Source: Bacteroidota bacterium (GTDB lineage Bacteria > Bacteroidota > Bacteroidia > Bacteroidales > B39-G9). From it: 5,492 bases of DNA. Where the stretch lies: NCBI GenBank assembly GCA_003648455.1, contig QMPG01000235.1:1-5492 (forward strand), given 5' to 3'. This document shows, piece after piece, positions 5,378 to 5,492 of the stretch (positions are counted from its first letter, which is position 1; the number at the start of each line of letters is the position of its first letter). The position numbers were made by a program, and so were the translations under genes. The notes beneath the pieces were generated by a model that was given only the letters and a program-made list of their open reading frames with translations, was not told where the DNA came from and searched no databases.

Positions 5378-5444
5378 CCGCTTTATTCATGCAAAAACGA
5401 AGTGAATTGCATGAATTAGCGATGGATAGCGGAAAGTAAAGCGG
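5378..5444. repeat. nested inverted repeat with 8- and 10-base perfect arms
   Basis: The outer arms are CCGCTTTA (5378-5385) and TAAAGCGG (5437-5444). The inner arms are ATTCATGCAA (5385-5394) and TTGCATGAAT (5407-5416) around a 12-base loop. The left arms are contiguous, sharing A5385, while the right arms are separated by 20 bases (5417-5436), so the structure would be a hairpin with one large one-sided bulge. Within the bulge TAGCGGAAAG echoes the outer arm TAAAGCGG. Confidence 0.6.
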
Positions 5445-5445
5445 T

Positions 5446-5480
5446 AAACCCCGCATTAGAAGTACCCAAATTTGGGGTTT
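5446..5480. repeat. overlapping palindromes AAACCCC...GGGGTTT
   Basis: AAACCCC (5446-5452) pairs with GGGGTTT (5474-5480) across 21 bases. Competing with it, CCCAAATTTGGG (5465-5476) is a perfect 12-base palindrome that shares part of the right arm. The right arm runs into TTTT, so on the plus strand either fold could act as a weak terminator. Confidence 0.45.
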
Positions 5481-5492
5481 TAAAAACACCAA

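Larger units (their letters stand above)
5124..5492. other. gene-free block: terminator plus nested inverted repeats
   Basis: No frame here looks coding. A strong hairpin (5166-5199) lies about 40 bases after the YitT-family stop. From about 5221 to the window end nearly every stretch belongs to some inverted repeat: 5226-5280, 5284-5361, 5378-5444 and 5446-5480. The block is noticeably less AT-rich than the coding parts. The last 12 bases hold nothing I recognise. Confidence 0.7.

Noticed and set aside
5378..5452. Integron attC site
   Set aside because: The nested asymmetric arms are suggestive, but the RYYYAAC and GTTRRRY core boxes are absent and no integrase is in view.

Overview
The window is AT-rich and looks like chromosome from a member of the Bacteroidota, probably Bacteroidales or a close relative. 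Three things suggest this. None of the four genes has a recognisable Shine-Dalgarno sequence. A near-perfect Bacteroidota-type -7 box (TAnnTTTG) precedes the last gene. The spaces between genes carry several palindromic repeats of a kind I associate with environmental Bacteroidota genomes. The taxon is inferred; there is no rRNA or other marker to fix it.

Layout, left to right. Positions 1-423 have no gene and hold at least three palindromic repeats. Positions 424-2162 hold two minus-strand genes that probably form an operon: recR (recombination mediator), then 50 bases downstream a gene for a membrane protein whose N-terminal membrane region is joined to a C-terminal Nudix hydrolase domain. 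Positions 2163-2540 form a divergent intergenic region with a tandem decamer repeat, a decamer hairpin, a GC-rich hairpin and a candidate promoter. Positions 2541-4007 (+) encode a sodium:solute symporter of unknown substrate. After 183 bases containing a good -7 box, positions 4191-5123 (+) encode a YitT-family membrane protein with its C-terminal DUF2179 domain. Positions 5124-5492 hold a strong 12-bp hairpin (likely terminator) followed by a dense run of nested inverted repeats.

The four genes do not form an obvious pathway. recR is housekeeping DNA repair, the Nudix fusion is probably co-transcribed with it, and the two plus-strand genes are separate membrane proteins, the second probably with its own promoter. 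I see no tRNA, rRNA, CRISPR array, transposase, toxin-antitoxin pair or defence operon, and no convincing undescribed multi-gene system. The most interesting material is the membrane-Nudix fusion and the non-coding repeats, especially the GC-rich hairpins set in AT-rich DNA and the decamer repeat upstream of recR.
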